Part shown: positions 1 to 6,939 of the stretch, piece by piece | Layout of the letters: every line of letters begins with the position of its first letter | Position numbering within the stretch: position 1 is the first letter of the stretch | NCBI GenBank assembly: GCA_004378665.1 | Contig: SOIA01000034.1 | Location: 1 to 8,598 of the forward strand | Source: Candidatus Aminicenantota bacterium | GTDB taxonomy: Bacteria; Acidobacteriota; Aminicenantia; Aminicenantales; Aminicenantaceae | Direction: 5' to 3' | Length of the DNA: 8,598 nucleotides | Made by a program: the position numbers and the translations under genes | The notes under the pieces: generated by a model | What the model saw: only the letters and a program-made list of their open reading frames with translations | What the model was told of the DNA's origin: nothing | Database searches by the model: none

Positions 1-6
1 TATTGC

Positions 7-864
7 TTATTTGTACAGGTCCCGGTGATAAATCCTGACAGACAACCCTTTACTCTTGAGATGGATCTTCATCTCCTCGGCAATTATCACAGATCTGTGT
101 TTCCCCCCTGTACACCCCACAGAAATTGTCACATGGCTTTTCCCTTCTTTCACGAATCTCGGAAGCAAAAAGTCTATAAAGCGTTTCAACTCATGAAGAT
201 ATTTTTGTGTCTCTTTTTCTTCCAGGACATATTCCCTTACTTCTCTGTCTTTTCCGGTTTTGTCCCTTAACTCATCGTCATAAAAAGGATTTGGCAAAAA
301 CCGTGTATCAAACAGCAAATCCGATTCCAGAGGAACACCGTATTTGTAGCCAAAACTGACAACCCGGGTCTGCATCTTTTCGGTCTTTTTCTTTAAAAAC
401 TTCCTGTTCAACAGGTCCTTGAGCTGATTAATATTCGTGTCTGTCGTATCGAAAACCTCATCCGCCAATCTCTTGACCTCAGCCAACCTTTCTCTTTCCA
501 ACTGAATGCTCTCCAGGATGGTTTTTCTGCTTTTCAGGGGATGGGGCCGCCTGCTCTCGCTGAATCTCTTGAGCAAAGCCTCATCGGAGGCTTCGAGAAA
601 AATCAACCGCGGCGCAACTTTCTTCCTGATCTGATCCAAAACCTCCAGAAACTCTGTTTCAAATCCTGCTTCCCTTATATCGATCACCAGTGCGACTTTT
701 TCGATCTCCACTTCCTTCCTCTTCCAGAGATCGACAAAATTAGGGATCAGTTTGGCCGGGAGGTTGTCAATACAATAATAGCTTAAATCCTCAAGAAACC
801 GGCTGACCACAGTCTTTCCAGAACCGGATAATCCGGTGACAATCAAAAATTTTTCGCTTTTCAT
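7..864 (-). CDS. rapZ: RapZ family P-loop protein (YvcJ/YhbJ)
   Basis: RapZ proteins bind nucleotides; in E. coli RapZ is an RNA adaptor that senses glucosamine-6-phosphate and steers a small RNA to RNase E, controlling cell-envelope precursor synthesis. In most other phyla the role is less defined. From the ATG at 864 the protein has 285 residues (E. coli 284). Walker A GLSGSGKT is at 11-18, YCIDNLPAKLIP at 30-41, and VALVIDIR at 57-64 resembles Walker B. RRPHPL is at 105-110. The C-terminal domain carries SFGYKYGVP (170-178), FDTRFLPNPFY (185-195) and CTGGKHRS (251-258). The frame continues upstream to a TTG at 909, but that part lies in hprK and is not family-like. The C-terminus ends at HRDLYK and lacks most of the basic RNA-binding tail of E. 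coli RapZ. It follows hprK by 13 bases, a common arrangement. Confidence 0.94.
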   Translation of the reverse strand: MKSEKFLIVTGLSGSGKTVVSRFLEDLSYYCIDNLPAKLIPNFVDLWKRKEVEIEKVALVIDIREAGFETEFLEVLDQIRKKVAPRLIFLEASDEALLKRFSESRRPHPLKSRKTILESIQLERERLAEVKRLADEVFDTTDTNINQLKDLLNRKFLKKKTEKMQTRVVSFGYKYGVPLESDLLFDTRFLPNPFYDDELRDKTGKDREVREYVLEEKETQKYLHELKRFIDFLLPRFVKEGKSHVTISVGCTGGKHRSVIIAEEMKIHLKSKGLSVRIYHRDLYK

Positions 865-879
865 CCTGCTTTTTTCCCT
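865..879 (-). promoter_or_regulatory. hprK-rapZ junction with weak or atypical ribosome site
   Basis: On the coding strand the hprK stop TAG runs into GGAAAAAAGCAGG and then the rapZ ATG. AGGG sits 11 bases from the start (long) and GCAGG directly abuts it (too short). Initiation is thus probably helped by ribosomes finishing hprK. The site still favours the ATG at 864 over the upstream TTG, which has no family-like sequence after it. Confidence 0.35.
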
Positions 880-1801
880 ACATTCGCTGGATCGAAAGCA
901 CACGATCAAGTTTTTTAACTATGTCATGGGATGCCAGGTAGCCTTTTTTCTTGAGAAGATGGACTTTGCATGCCACTTCTATCAAAGTCGCGATGTTCCG
1001 ACCTGGAGCCACAGGAATATTGATCAGAGGGATTTTGACCCCCAGAATATCATGATCCTCTGGGAATTTGAGACCAAGACGATCATGCTCCTTTCTTTTT
1101 TTCTGCAATTTTTTCAACCTGATGACCAAATCAATCCTGGACTGCTTCATAACAGACTTCGGCCCAAAAATCTCCTTGATATTAATAATCCCGAGTCCCC
1201 TTATTTCCATGAAATTGCGGGTGAGTGGAGGGGCTGATCCGACCAATTTATCATTCGCTTTTTTTTGAACCAGAACAACATCATCGCAGACAAACCGGTA
1301 TCCTCTGGAGATCAGCTCTAACGTGCTTTCGCTCTTCCCGATCCCGCTGTCACCCATGATCAAGACTCCAAGACTAGATATCTGGAGTAATCCGGCAGAA
1401 ATTTTGACCTGCTGCACGTCGAGGCTGGAAACAAACCTCTTCACTTCTTCCCGACATATCCTCTGCGAGAGTTCGGTCTCAAAAAGAGGCACTCCCTTTT
1501 TTCGTGCCTCCTCGATGACTCCGGGAAAAAAACGGAGGCCCCCTGACAGGATCACGCAGAATGTCTCATCCCCTAATTTTCTCTTCAGGAATCTCTTCCT
1601 CTCCGGGGAGGACAAGCTTCCCAGACCATCGAGATTCTTCTTTCCCCAGATTCGGATGGGCAAGCGATCCTTTTTGAGGGAAGACAGGGCCGTTTTTCTT
1701 GAAAACCCGACTTTTCCTGATACCGGAACAAGCTTCAGAAAGTCCTTTGTATTCTGGAAGAAATCTTTGACTTCAATCAAAGAATTTTTATCGCTGTTCA
1801 C
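878..1801 (-). CDS. hprK: HPr kinase/phosphorylase (HprK), with the usual pre-P-loop histidine replaced
   Basis: HprK phosphorylates and dephosphorylates a serine of the phosphocarrier HPr, linking PTS phosphotransfer to energy state. The 307 residues match full-length HprK: an N-terminal domain (about 1-130), then the kinase domain. The P-loop GDSGIGKS is at 150-157, the acidic pair is D173-D174, the HprK signature MEIRGLGIIN is at 198-207, and PVAPGRN is at 263-269, with Ala as in many diderm homologues rather than Arg as in Bacillus. An ungapped alignment by memory with B. subtilis HprK puts Ser135-Ala136 where the conserved His-Gly precedes the P-loop strand, so activity may be altered. 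The start is GTG at 1801, the only start codon giving a full N-terminus, with GAAGAG seven bases upstream; it overlaps ptsN by 14 bases. The stop TAG lies 13 bases before rapZ. HPr is not in the window. Confidence 0.93.
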   Translation of the reverse strand: MNSDKNSLIEVKDFFQNTKDFLKLVPVSGKVGFSRKTALSSLKKDRLPIRIWGKKNLDGLGSLSSPERKRFLKRKLGDETFCVILSGGLRFFPGVIEEARKKGVPLFETELSQRICREEVKRFVSSLDVQQVKISAGLLQISSLGVLIMGDSGIGKSESTLELISRGYRFVCDDVVLVQKKANDKLVGSAPPLTRNFMEIRGLGIINIKEIFGPKSVMKQSRIDLVIRLKKLQKKRKEHDRLGLKFPEDHDILGVKIPLINIPVAPGRNIATLIEVACKVHLLKKKGYLASHDIVKKLDRVLSIQRM

Positions 1802-2264
1802 TTATTTTCTCTTCTTCTTCTCGAATGATCTCCAGAATAGTGCTGACATTTTTAGCATTCAGAATTTTTTTCAAGAGAGACTCAGACTTCCGAACAAGAC
1901 TCGCAATCGCTGCAAGGATCTGGAGGTTTAAGCTGGGATTATCAGGAGATGACACGACCAGGAAAAAAATATTGGAGGGATTCCCATCCAAGGACTGAAA
2001 ATCGATACTTTTCCTTGAAATGGCCAGTAATACGATAGGATTTTTCACTCCTTTCATCTTGCAGTGAGGGATTGCAACTCCTTCTCCGATGGCAGTGCTT
2101 CCTAACTCTTCTCTTTGAAGAAGCTTTCCATACAGCTCCTTCTTTTTGCTTATCTTTTTTCTCCTCTTCAGGAAGTTGACCATTTCTTTGAGAGCTCCTT
2201 CCTTGTCCTGAGAATCTAACTCTTCGATAATCATATCTTTAATCAACAAATTATGGAGTTTCAT
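1788..2264 (-). CDS. ptsN: PtsN, nitrogen-PTS enzyme IIA (EIIA-Ntr)
   Basis: PtsN is a cytoplasmic phosphocarrier of the regulatory nitrogen PTS, phosphorylated on one histidine by NPr or HPr. In characterised bacteria it modulates potassium transport, sensor kinases and nitrogen or carbon balance rather than carrying sugar. The 158 residues match the EIIA-Ntr/fructose-type IIA fold and length. The active-site region GSTAIGEGVAIPHCK spans 55-69, with phospho-acceptor His67; ELGSTAIG fits the family pattern before it. Residue 68 is cysteine, where Gly is common in better-known homologues. The C-terminus is a charged helix rich in Glu. ATG at 2264 follows GAGAAAG 22 bases after hpf. The 3' end overlaps hprK by 14 bases, consistent with coupled translation. 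A sugar-specific IIA is less likely because no IIB or IIC domain is nearby and the rpoN-hpf context is characteristic of ptsN. Confidence 0.94.
   Translation of the reverse strand: MKLHNLLIKDMIIEELDSQDKEGALKEMVNFLKRRKKISKKKELYGKLLQREELGSTAIGEGVAIPHCKMKGVKNPIVLLAISRKSIDFQSLDGNPSNIFFLVVSSPDNPSLNLQILAAIASLVRKSESLLKKILNAKNVSTILEIIREEEEKISEQR
1809..1820 (-). promoter_or_regulatory. Purine-rich ribosome binding site supporting the GTG start of hprK
   Basis: GAAGAAGAAGAG on the coding strand ends seven bases before the GTG at 1801-1799 and lies inside the last ptsN codons. It supports the GTG start, and thus a 14-base overlap with ptsN. The run also encodes part of the Glu-rich ptsN tail, so its purine content could owe something to that. 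Confidence 0.45.
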
Positions 2265-2286
2265 TGTCTTTCTCGCTCATGAAGAT

Positions 2287-2811
2287 TCATTCAGGCTCCA
2301 CCAGTCCGTAATTCCCGTCTTTTCTCCGGTAAATGACCGCCCATTTTTCAGTCCCTGACTTTTTAAAAACAAAAACATCTTTATTATCAAGATCGAATTG
2401 AATAAACGCTTCCTCGAGAGACATGGGTTTTAAAGAAAAATCGTGAGATTTGATGATTCTTCTCATCGGCTCTTCTGTCTCGGGAGGTAGAGGCAAGATC
2501 TCTTTTTCTCTCACCTTCCTTCTCTTCCTCTCTCTGAGTTTATCCCTCTCCTTTTTGACTCTTTTCTCGATGTTATCAAATGCCAGGCCAAGGGAACTCA
2601 TCATATCATTGGTCTCTTCCACTGCATTCAAAAGGGCTCTCTTGATCCGCATGTTGATCTCAACCTTATGCCTGTATTTTTCGATAGAAAGGATGAGATC
2701 CGCCGAAACTTTTTGTCCCAGTACTTTCTCTAAAGACTGAAGCCTTCTTTCACAATATTTTTTTATTTCAGGAGTGATACTTGTATGACGAGCAGTAAAA
2801 TTGATATTCAT
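2287..2811 (-). CDS. hpf: Long-form ribosome hibernation promoting factor (HPF)
   Basis: HPF binds the 30S subunit in the mRNA/tRNA channel of resting ribosomes; long forms pair two ribosomes into inactive 100S dimers through their C-terminal domain. With the ATG at 2811 the protein has 174 residues. The N-terminal S30AE domain (about 1-100) begins MNINFTARHTSITPEIKKYC, as expected for the family, and ends in a strongly basic helix (86-103, many Arg and Lys). A short proline-containing linker (about 104-115) is followed by the C-terminal domain with KPMSLEEAFIQFDL (128-141) and VIYRRKDGNYGLVEP (159-173), which is diagnostic of the long, dimerising form. The start overlaps the rpoN stop as TGATG. 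A TTG one codon upstream is possible, but ATG fits the Shine-Dalgarno site and family alignment better. Placement after rpoN is typical. Confidence 0.94.
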   Translation of the reverse strand: MNINFTARHTSITPEIKKYCERRLQSLEKVLGQKVSADLILSIEKYRHKVEINMRIKRALLNAVEETNDMMSSLGLAFDNIEKRVKKERDKLRERKRRKVREKEILPLPPETEEPMRRIIKSHDFSLKPMSLEEAFIQFDLDNKDVFVFKKSGTEKWAVIYRRKDGNYGLVEPE

Positions 2812-4298
2812 CAAGCCTTCTCCATTTTAAATTTTCTCTTCCGAATGTGGGACGGTGGAATCTTAATCTGCTTTCTGTACTTGGTCACGGTCCGCCGGGC
2901 GATTCTGAAGTTTTCTCTTGCCAGCAAATCGCCGATTTCGATATCGCTCAGAGGCCTTTCTTTATCTTCGTTATCCACTACCCTTTTGATCCTCTCTTTG
3001 ATCCGCAAAGAAGAGATTCCTTCCCCGTAATCTCCAGAGATAGATTTATGGAAAAAATACTTAAGAGAATAAACCCCGCTCGGAGTCATCATGTGTTTGT
3101 TGGCCACCACGCGGCCGACAGTGGACTCATGGACGCCGATCTCCTGAGCCAATTCGATCAAAGTCAAGGGTTTGATATACTCAATCCCCTTCTCGATAAA
3201 GTCCTTCTGCTTATCCACGATATATTTCGCCACCTTGTAAACCGTCTGATCACGCTGGTCCAAGCTCCGCAAGAACCAGAATGCCTTCTTCATTTTATCC
3301 TTCAAGAACCGGTAAGCCTCCGGATTATCCTTTGAAGCCTGAGCCAGGAGCTTTTTGTAGTAGCTGTTTATCCTTAACCGGGGGAGGCCCTCGTTATTCA
3401 ACGTGATCTTGAGTTCATCATCCTCCCTTGTGACGATTATATCAGGAACAACGTAAGACGTTCTTTCCTGACTGTACTTCATTCCTGGAGTCGGATCCAG
3501 GTTTTTGATGACCTCAATATGGTATTTCACGGATGAAAGAGGGATCCTGAGAACCCTGGCCAACTGGGAGTAATCCGACCTTTCCAGAAGATGAAGATGA
3601 TCGCTAACGATTGTTCGCGTGACATCATCTTTGACCTGAAAATAATCCATCTGCATCAAGAGAGCTTCTTGAAGTGTCAGGCTCCCGATGCTGACCGGGT
3701 CAAATCCTTTGATCTTTTCCCGGATCCCGTTGACCTTCTTTACGGATACATCGAACGTTTCTGCAATCTCCTCCTCCGAAGTCGTCAAATAGCCATCTTC
3801 ATTGATGTTACCGATAATATACAGGGCAATTTCTTTATCCTTTTTATTGAAAAAAGTCAGGTTGGCCTGCCAGTTGAGATGATCCCAGAGTGATGTGCTC
3901 TCTGAGACGATATTCTCTAAAGAGGGCGCTTCCTTTTTTTCCTGGAAAACGGGACGAAACCCGTCATCAAAATACTCCTGAAAGTAAGATTCAAATTCTG
4001 TATCCTCCCTCTCTTTCTGAGACTTAGAAACCACATCCGTTTCTGTTTTTTCCTGTGTCGACTCCCGTTCTTTTTCGGCCTCTGTCCTGTCTTTTTCTCT
4101 TTCTTCTGTCCCCTCTTCAGAGGATTTTTCCACGGTTTCTTCCTCAAATTCCAGCATAGGATTCTCAGAAAGTTCGGTGTCGATGATCTCAATAAGCTCT
4201 AGATTCGTCAGCGGGAGGAGTTTAATCGCCTGCTGAAGTGCGGGTGCAAGTATCAGTTTCTGAACCTGCCGCTGTTCTAATCGCTGTCTCAAAACCAT
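2811..4298 (-). CDS. rpoN: RpoN, RNA polymerase sigma-54 factor
   Basis: Sigma-54 directs RNA polymerase to -24/-12 promoters and needs an AAA+ enhancer-binding activator to open DNA. The 495 residues show the family order. Region I at about 3-50 is glutamine- and leucine-rich (QKLILAPALQQAIKLLPL, 13-30). Region II at about 51-125 is a low-complexity stretch very rich in Glu and Lys. The core-binding domain covers about 125-280 and includes NINEDGYL (164-171). A helix-turn-helix lies at about 378-416 (LIELAQEIGVHESTVGRV at 380-397, then TPSGVYSLKYFF at 405-416). The RpoN box ARRTVTKYR is at 467-475, close to the usual ARRTVAKYR. The start ATG lies 32 bases after lptB, with GAG seven bases upstream as a modest ribosome site. 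The stop TGA shares one base with the hpf start. The lptB-rpoN-hpf-ptsN order is widely conserved and supports the call. Confidence 0.97.
   Translation of the reverse strand: MVLRQRLEQRQVQKLILAPALQQAIKLLPLTNLELIEIIDTELSENPMLEFEEETVEKSSEEGTEEREKDRTEAEKERESTQEKTETDVVSKSQKEREDTEFESYFQEYFDDGFRPVFQEKKEAPSLENIVSESTSLWDHLNWQANLTFFNKKDKEIALYIIGNINEDGYLTTSEEEIAETFDVSVKKVNGIREKIKGFDPVSIGSLTLQEALLMQMDYFQVKDDVTRTIVSDHLHLLERSDYSQLARVLRIPLSSVKYHIEVIKNLDPTPGMKYSQERTSYVVPDIIVTREDDELKITLNNEGLPRLRINSYYKKLLAQASKDNPEAYRFLKDKMKKAFWFLRSLDQRDQTVYKVAKYIVDKQKDFIEKGIEYIKPLTLIELAQEIGVHESTVGRVVANKHMMTPSGVYSLKYFFHKSISGDYGEGISSLRIKERIKRVVDNEDKERPLSDIEIGDLLARENFRIARRTVTKYRKQIKIPPSHIRKRKFKMEKA
2816..2823 (-). promoter_or_regulatory. 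Shine-Dalgarno site for hpf inside the rpoN 3' end
   Basis: On the coding strand GGAGAAGG lies within the last rpoN codons, four bases before the hpf ATG at 2811-2809. It is one of the strongest ribosome sites in the block and favours ATG over the TTG at 2814. HPF could therefore be initiated fairly efficiently even though it follows a sigma factor that is normally made at a low level; this last point is inference. Confidence 0.6.
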
Positions 4299-4330
4299 TG
4301 ATATGCTCGTTATTATTCCAATTCACAAAA

Positions 4331-5059
4331 TCAAGAGAGAGTAAAATCTTCTCCTAAGTAACTTTTTTTCACCTCTTCGCAAAAGACCAATTCCTGAGGA
4401 GCCCCCTCCTTTAAGATCTTTCCTCCATCGATAATATAGGCTCTATCAGTGATTTTCAATGCGTCACGGACATTGTGGTCCGTTATGAGAATCCCAATTC
4501 CTCTGTTTTTTAAGGCAAGTATGATGTCCTGCAAATCCAGGATTGCCAAAGGATCGATTCCTGTGAACGGCTCATCCAGAAGGATAAACCTGGGGATTGT
4601 CAGCAGGGCCCGAGCGATTTCAAGCCGTCTTCTCTCTCCTCCGGAGAGGGTATACGCTTTGGCATTGGCCAACTCTTCCAGACCGAATTCTTCCATGATC
4701 CTCTGGACATCTCCATTCCCGTCTGAATAGCCACTCCGGTTCGTCTCAACGACCGAGAGTAGGTTGTCTTCCACACTCAATTTCCTGAAAGCAGATGGCT
4801 CTTGCGGAAGAAGACACAATCCTTTTCTGGCTCTGATGTACATCGGAAAACTTGTGATGTCTTCTCCATCCAGGAGAACTTGACCCGAGTCTTGAGGAAT
4901 GAGTCCGAGGATCAGAGAAAAGGTGGTCGTCTTCCCCGCACCGTTAGGCCCGAGAAGCCCTACGATTTCTCCCTTGCTGACACAGAGAGAAATCCCGTCC
5001 AACACTTTCTTTTTCCGATAGGCCTTTTCCAGCTTTATCGCTTCTAAATTGTCTTTCAT
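4331..5059 (-). CDS. lptB: LptB, ATPase of the LPS export ABC transporter
   Basis: LptB is the cytoplasmic ATP-hydrolysing subunit that, as a dimer under the membrane proteins LptF and LptG, drives extraction of LPS from the inner membrane into the LptC/LptA bridge. The 242 residues match the family length. Walker A GPNGAGKTT is at 37-45, the Q-loop glutamine at 85, signature LSGGE at 138-142, Walker B FILLDE at 158-163 with catalytic E163, and the switch histidine at 195. The C-terminal YLGEDF (234-239) is typical of LptB and separates it from general or branched-chain amino-acid ABC ATPases. Its ATG shares ATGA with the upstream bridge gene and the purine stretch before it sits almost against the start, so translation is probably coupled. 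lptF and lptG are not in the window. No key residue is missing. Confidence 0.96.
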   Translation of the reverse strand: MKDNLEAIKLEKAYRKKKVLDGISLCVSKGEIVGLLGPNGAGKTTTFSLILGLIPQDSGQVLLDGEDITSFPMYIRARKGLCLLPQEPSAFRKLSVEDNLLSVVETNRSGYSDGNGDVQRIMEEFGLEELANAKAYTLSGGERRRLEIARALLTIPRFILLDEPFTGIDPLAILDLQDIILALKNRGIGILITDHNVRDALKITDRAYIIDGGKILKEGAPQELVFCEEVKKSYLGEDFTLS

Positions 5060-6939
5060 CTCTCACGTTTGATTACGGTTACCGACCTTTCTCGATCTTT
5101 ATTTTCAACGAGGATTCTATCATCGGCCATGTAAAAAGTCAATTTGTGGCCTTCGGTCCTCCCCCCGTCCTTATCTATCAAAACCGGATTTCCGAGGAGT
5201 ACGAGCGACTCATTTTCCGGGTCGTATACGGCCTCCTCTCCACGAGCCTCACCCAGCTCCTGTATGACAACGACCTTTTTTCGGGCAACGATTTTCTGTA
5301 TGCCTTTATCCTCCTCGCCCAGATGAACAGAAATGGATTGCGCTTGAAGAGTCACGTCCTTAACCCTTAAAGAACTTTTATTCTGGTAGAGGACGAGATT
5401 TTCCTCGGGGAAATATGTCATTTTCTCAGAAGATATTTTCAATTTTTCCTTTTCTCCCTCTTTTGTCGTATGTGGCATTGTGGATTCAACCCCGCCTCTG
5501 CAGAGAATTTGTCCCGTCTCATCAAAAAGCTCGATCTCTTCGGCGCGCAGCACTTTCTCCTCCTGCCAGGCTTTGACATTTTCGTTAAAAAGAAAACGTT
5601 TGTGTTCTGCGAAATATCTCATCTCTCGGGCCTGGATGAACACTGGCTGCTCCTCTGAGAAAATGCCGATAGGCTTTCCTCCTCCTTCCTTCGCTTCCAA
5701 GATCACCTTGACTCCGCCTTTTGCCTCCAGGTCATTATTATCCAGAGAGATAAACATCTCCTCGGCCAACACATCGCTCTCTCTTGACCTGACTCTGGCC
5801 TCATACGGACCTCTTCCCTTTACCCAGAGAACATCGGAATCTCTTTTTTTCGTGAAAACATCTCCCTCTATCAGACGCGTCTCATCAGGATCATCGGCCT
5901 GTTTCACGATTCGGGCGTTCTTTAAGGCCTGAAATTCTGTCAATTCTCCTTCCCTGTCGAAAACAAACCTTCCCGATTCCGCCTGAACCCAGGTAAAGCT
6001 CTCGTCTGAAGAAATGAACTTAAAGGAACTGTTTCCTCTGGCTTCCACTTCCTGAAGGACCGAGGGATCTTGAAAGAATTTCAAAGTTATCTCTTTTCCT
6101 TCGATCTCCCGCCTTGCGCTCTGATCAAAGAGCGGAGACTGCTTCTCTAAAGGGCGGCTTTCTCCTTCTCCTTCCGCAAGAGACGCCCAGGCGCCCTTCT
6201 CTAAAATTAAACTCTTTATCTGTTCTCCATCCGGATACATCTCAAATTTCATGATCTCGGCTGAAGCACGGCTCTCCCCACGAAAAAGCTCCACTCCCCC
6301 TTCTATCTTTCCCTTTTTATTTTTCTCACTATAATCAAGCTTCCTACCAGTGACTTCCAGGGAAGGGGAAGATTCATCTCTTGGTATAATCTGAAGTCGG
6401 ACATTCCCCTGAAGTCTCAGTCTTTCCTGTCTCATCTGGTACGTCATTTTTTGGGCAGATCCTCTGAGCCTCTTCGAAAAGAAACTGACTCCTTTCTCTG
6501 TACTGAAAATCTCTCTTTTGTTGTCATAATTCAACAGGACGGACTCAACCACCAAATCCTTGAATTTCATTCTCCCTTGACCGGATGACACAAACCGAGT
6601 CATATCCTTATCATAAACGACCTTGTTTCCGTACAGGATCACATCCTTGCCTTCTCTTTCTTTAACAAATACGATTTCAACATTTCCCTCTGCGTGATAA
6701 TCTCTATCTTCACCCATATAATGCTTATCCGCCTTAACATGAAGGCTTTCATCTTCCGCTTTGTATTCGACAAGTTCGACTTTTTCCTTTTTCTCAATAT
6801 TCTTTTGGGTGATATCATCAGATTGAACCGGAACGCGGACGCCTCCAGAAGATCGAGTCAGGAAATGCCTCACGATTACAGCCAGCACGAGCACGAGTAA
6901 AACGGCCACCGTGATTCTCAATGCTTTTATGAACCCCAT
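5056..6939 (-). CDS. Long LptC/LptA-type periplasmic LPS-transport bridge protein, inner-membrane anchored
   Basis: This is probably the periplasmic bridge that carries lipopolysaccharide from the inner-membrane ABC exporter towards the outer membrane. Residues 7-27 form one hydrophobic segment after K5 and R8, with no lipobox cysteine and no obvious cleavage site, as in the LptC signal anchor. The rest is hydrophilic and beta-rich. A unit with an A-x(2)-h-x-Y start and a short strand ending near G-[NGV]-V recurs about eleven times, near residues 70, 162, 198, 227, 320, 392, 437, 466, 504, 533 and 567. The clearest endings are EGNVEI (84-89), QGNVRL (177-182), EGGVEL (213-218), RGGVES (481-486) and LGNPVL (582-587). 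This is the OstA/LptA/LptC jellyroll pattern. LptC and LptA are normally separate proteins of about 190 residues, so 627 residues suggests fusion or extension. The ATG follows AAAGGG at about 6-base spacing. The stop overlaps the lptB start as ATGA, which supports the Lpt assignment. The family is fairly sure; whether it replaces both LptC and LptA is inference. Confidence 0.82.
   Translation of the reverse strand: MGFIKALRITVAVLLVLVLAVIVRHFLTRSSGGVRVPVQSDDITQKNIEKKEKVELVEYKAEDESLHVKADKHYMGEDRDYHAEGNVEIVFVKEREGKDVILYGNKVVYDKDMTRFVSSGQGRMKFKDLVVESVLLNYDNKREIFSTEKGVSFFSKRLRGSAQKMTYQMRQERLRLQGNVRLQIIPRDESSPSLEVTGRKLDYSEKNKKGKIEGGVELFRGESRASAEIMKFEMYPDGEQIKSLILEKGAWASLAEGEGESRPLEKQSPLFDQSARREIEGKEITLKFFQDPSVLQEVEARGNSSFKFISSDESFTWVQAESGRFVFDREGELTEFQALKNARIVKQADDPDETRLIEGDVFTKKRDSDVLWVKGRGPYEARVRSRESDVLAEEMFISLDNNDLEAKGGVKVILEAKEGGGKPIGIFSEEQPVFIQAREMRYFAEHKRFLFNENVKAWQEEKVLRAEEIELFDETGQILCRGGVESTMPHTTKEGEKEKLKISSEKMTYFPEENLVLYQNKSSLRVKDVTLQAQSISVHLGEEDKGIQKIVARKKVVVIQELGEARGEEAVYDPENESLVLLGNPVLIDKDGGRTEGHKLTFYMADDRILVENKDRERSVTVIKRER

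Noticed and set aside
865..909. Upstream TTG start for rapZ, adding 15 residues
   Set aside because: The added residues lie inside hprK, do not resemble RapZ N-termini, and the family start MKSEKFLIVTG fits the ATG at 864.
1323..1931. Open frame of 202 codons on the plus strand
   Set aside because: It is antisense to hprK and ptsN, both of which have clear family motifs, and it shows no domain of its own.
2847..3335. Open frame of 162 codons on the plus strand
   Set aside because: It is antisense to the DNA-binding half of rpoN, with no family resemblance.
3917..4192. Second minus-strand frame of 91 codons within rpoN
   Set aside because: It is a shifted reading of the low-complexity Glu/Lys region of rpoN; its Lys/Arg-rich product has no features of a gene.
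4299..4330. Possible promoter before rpoN (an AATAAT element in the 32-base gap)
   Set aside because: The nearest -35-like TTGATT is only 11 bases upstream, and at 17-base spacing the sequence is CT-rich and unlike TTGACA; no sigma-54 type GG-N10-GC pair was seen either.
5480..5932. Open frame of 150 codons on the plus strand
   Set aside because: It lies wholly antisense to the LPS-bridge gene, has no recognisable motif, and its Ser/Phe/Leu-rich composition is what a purine-rich gene gives on its opposite strand.
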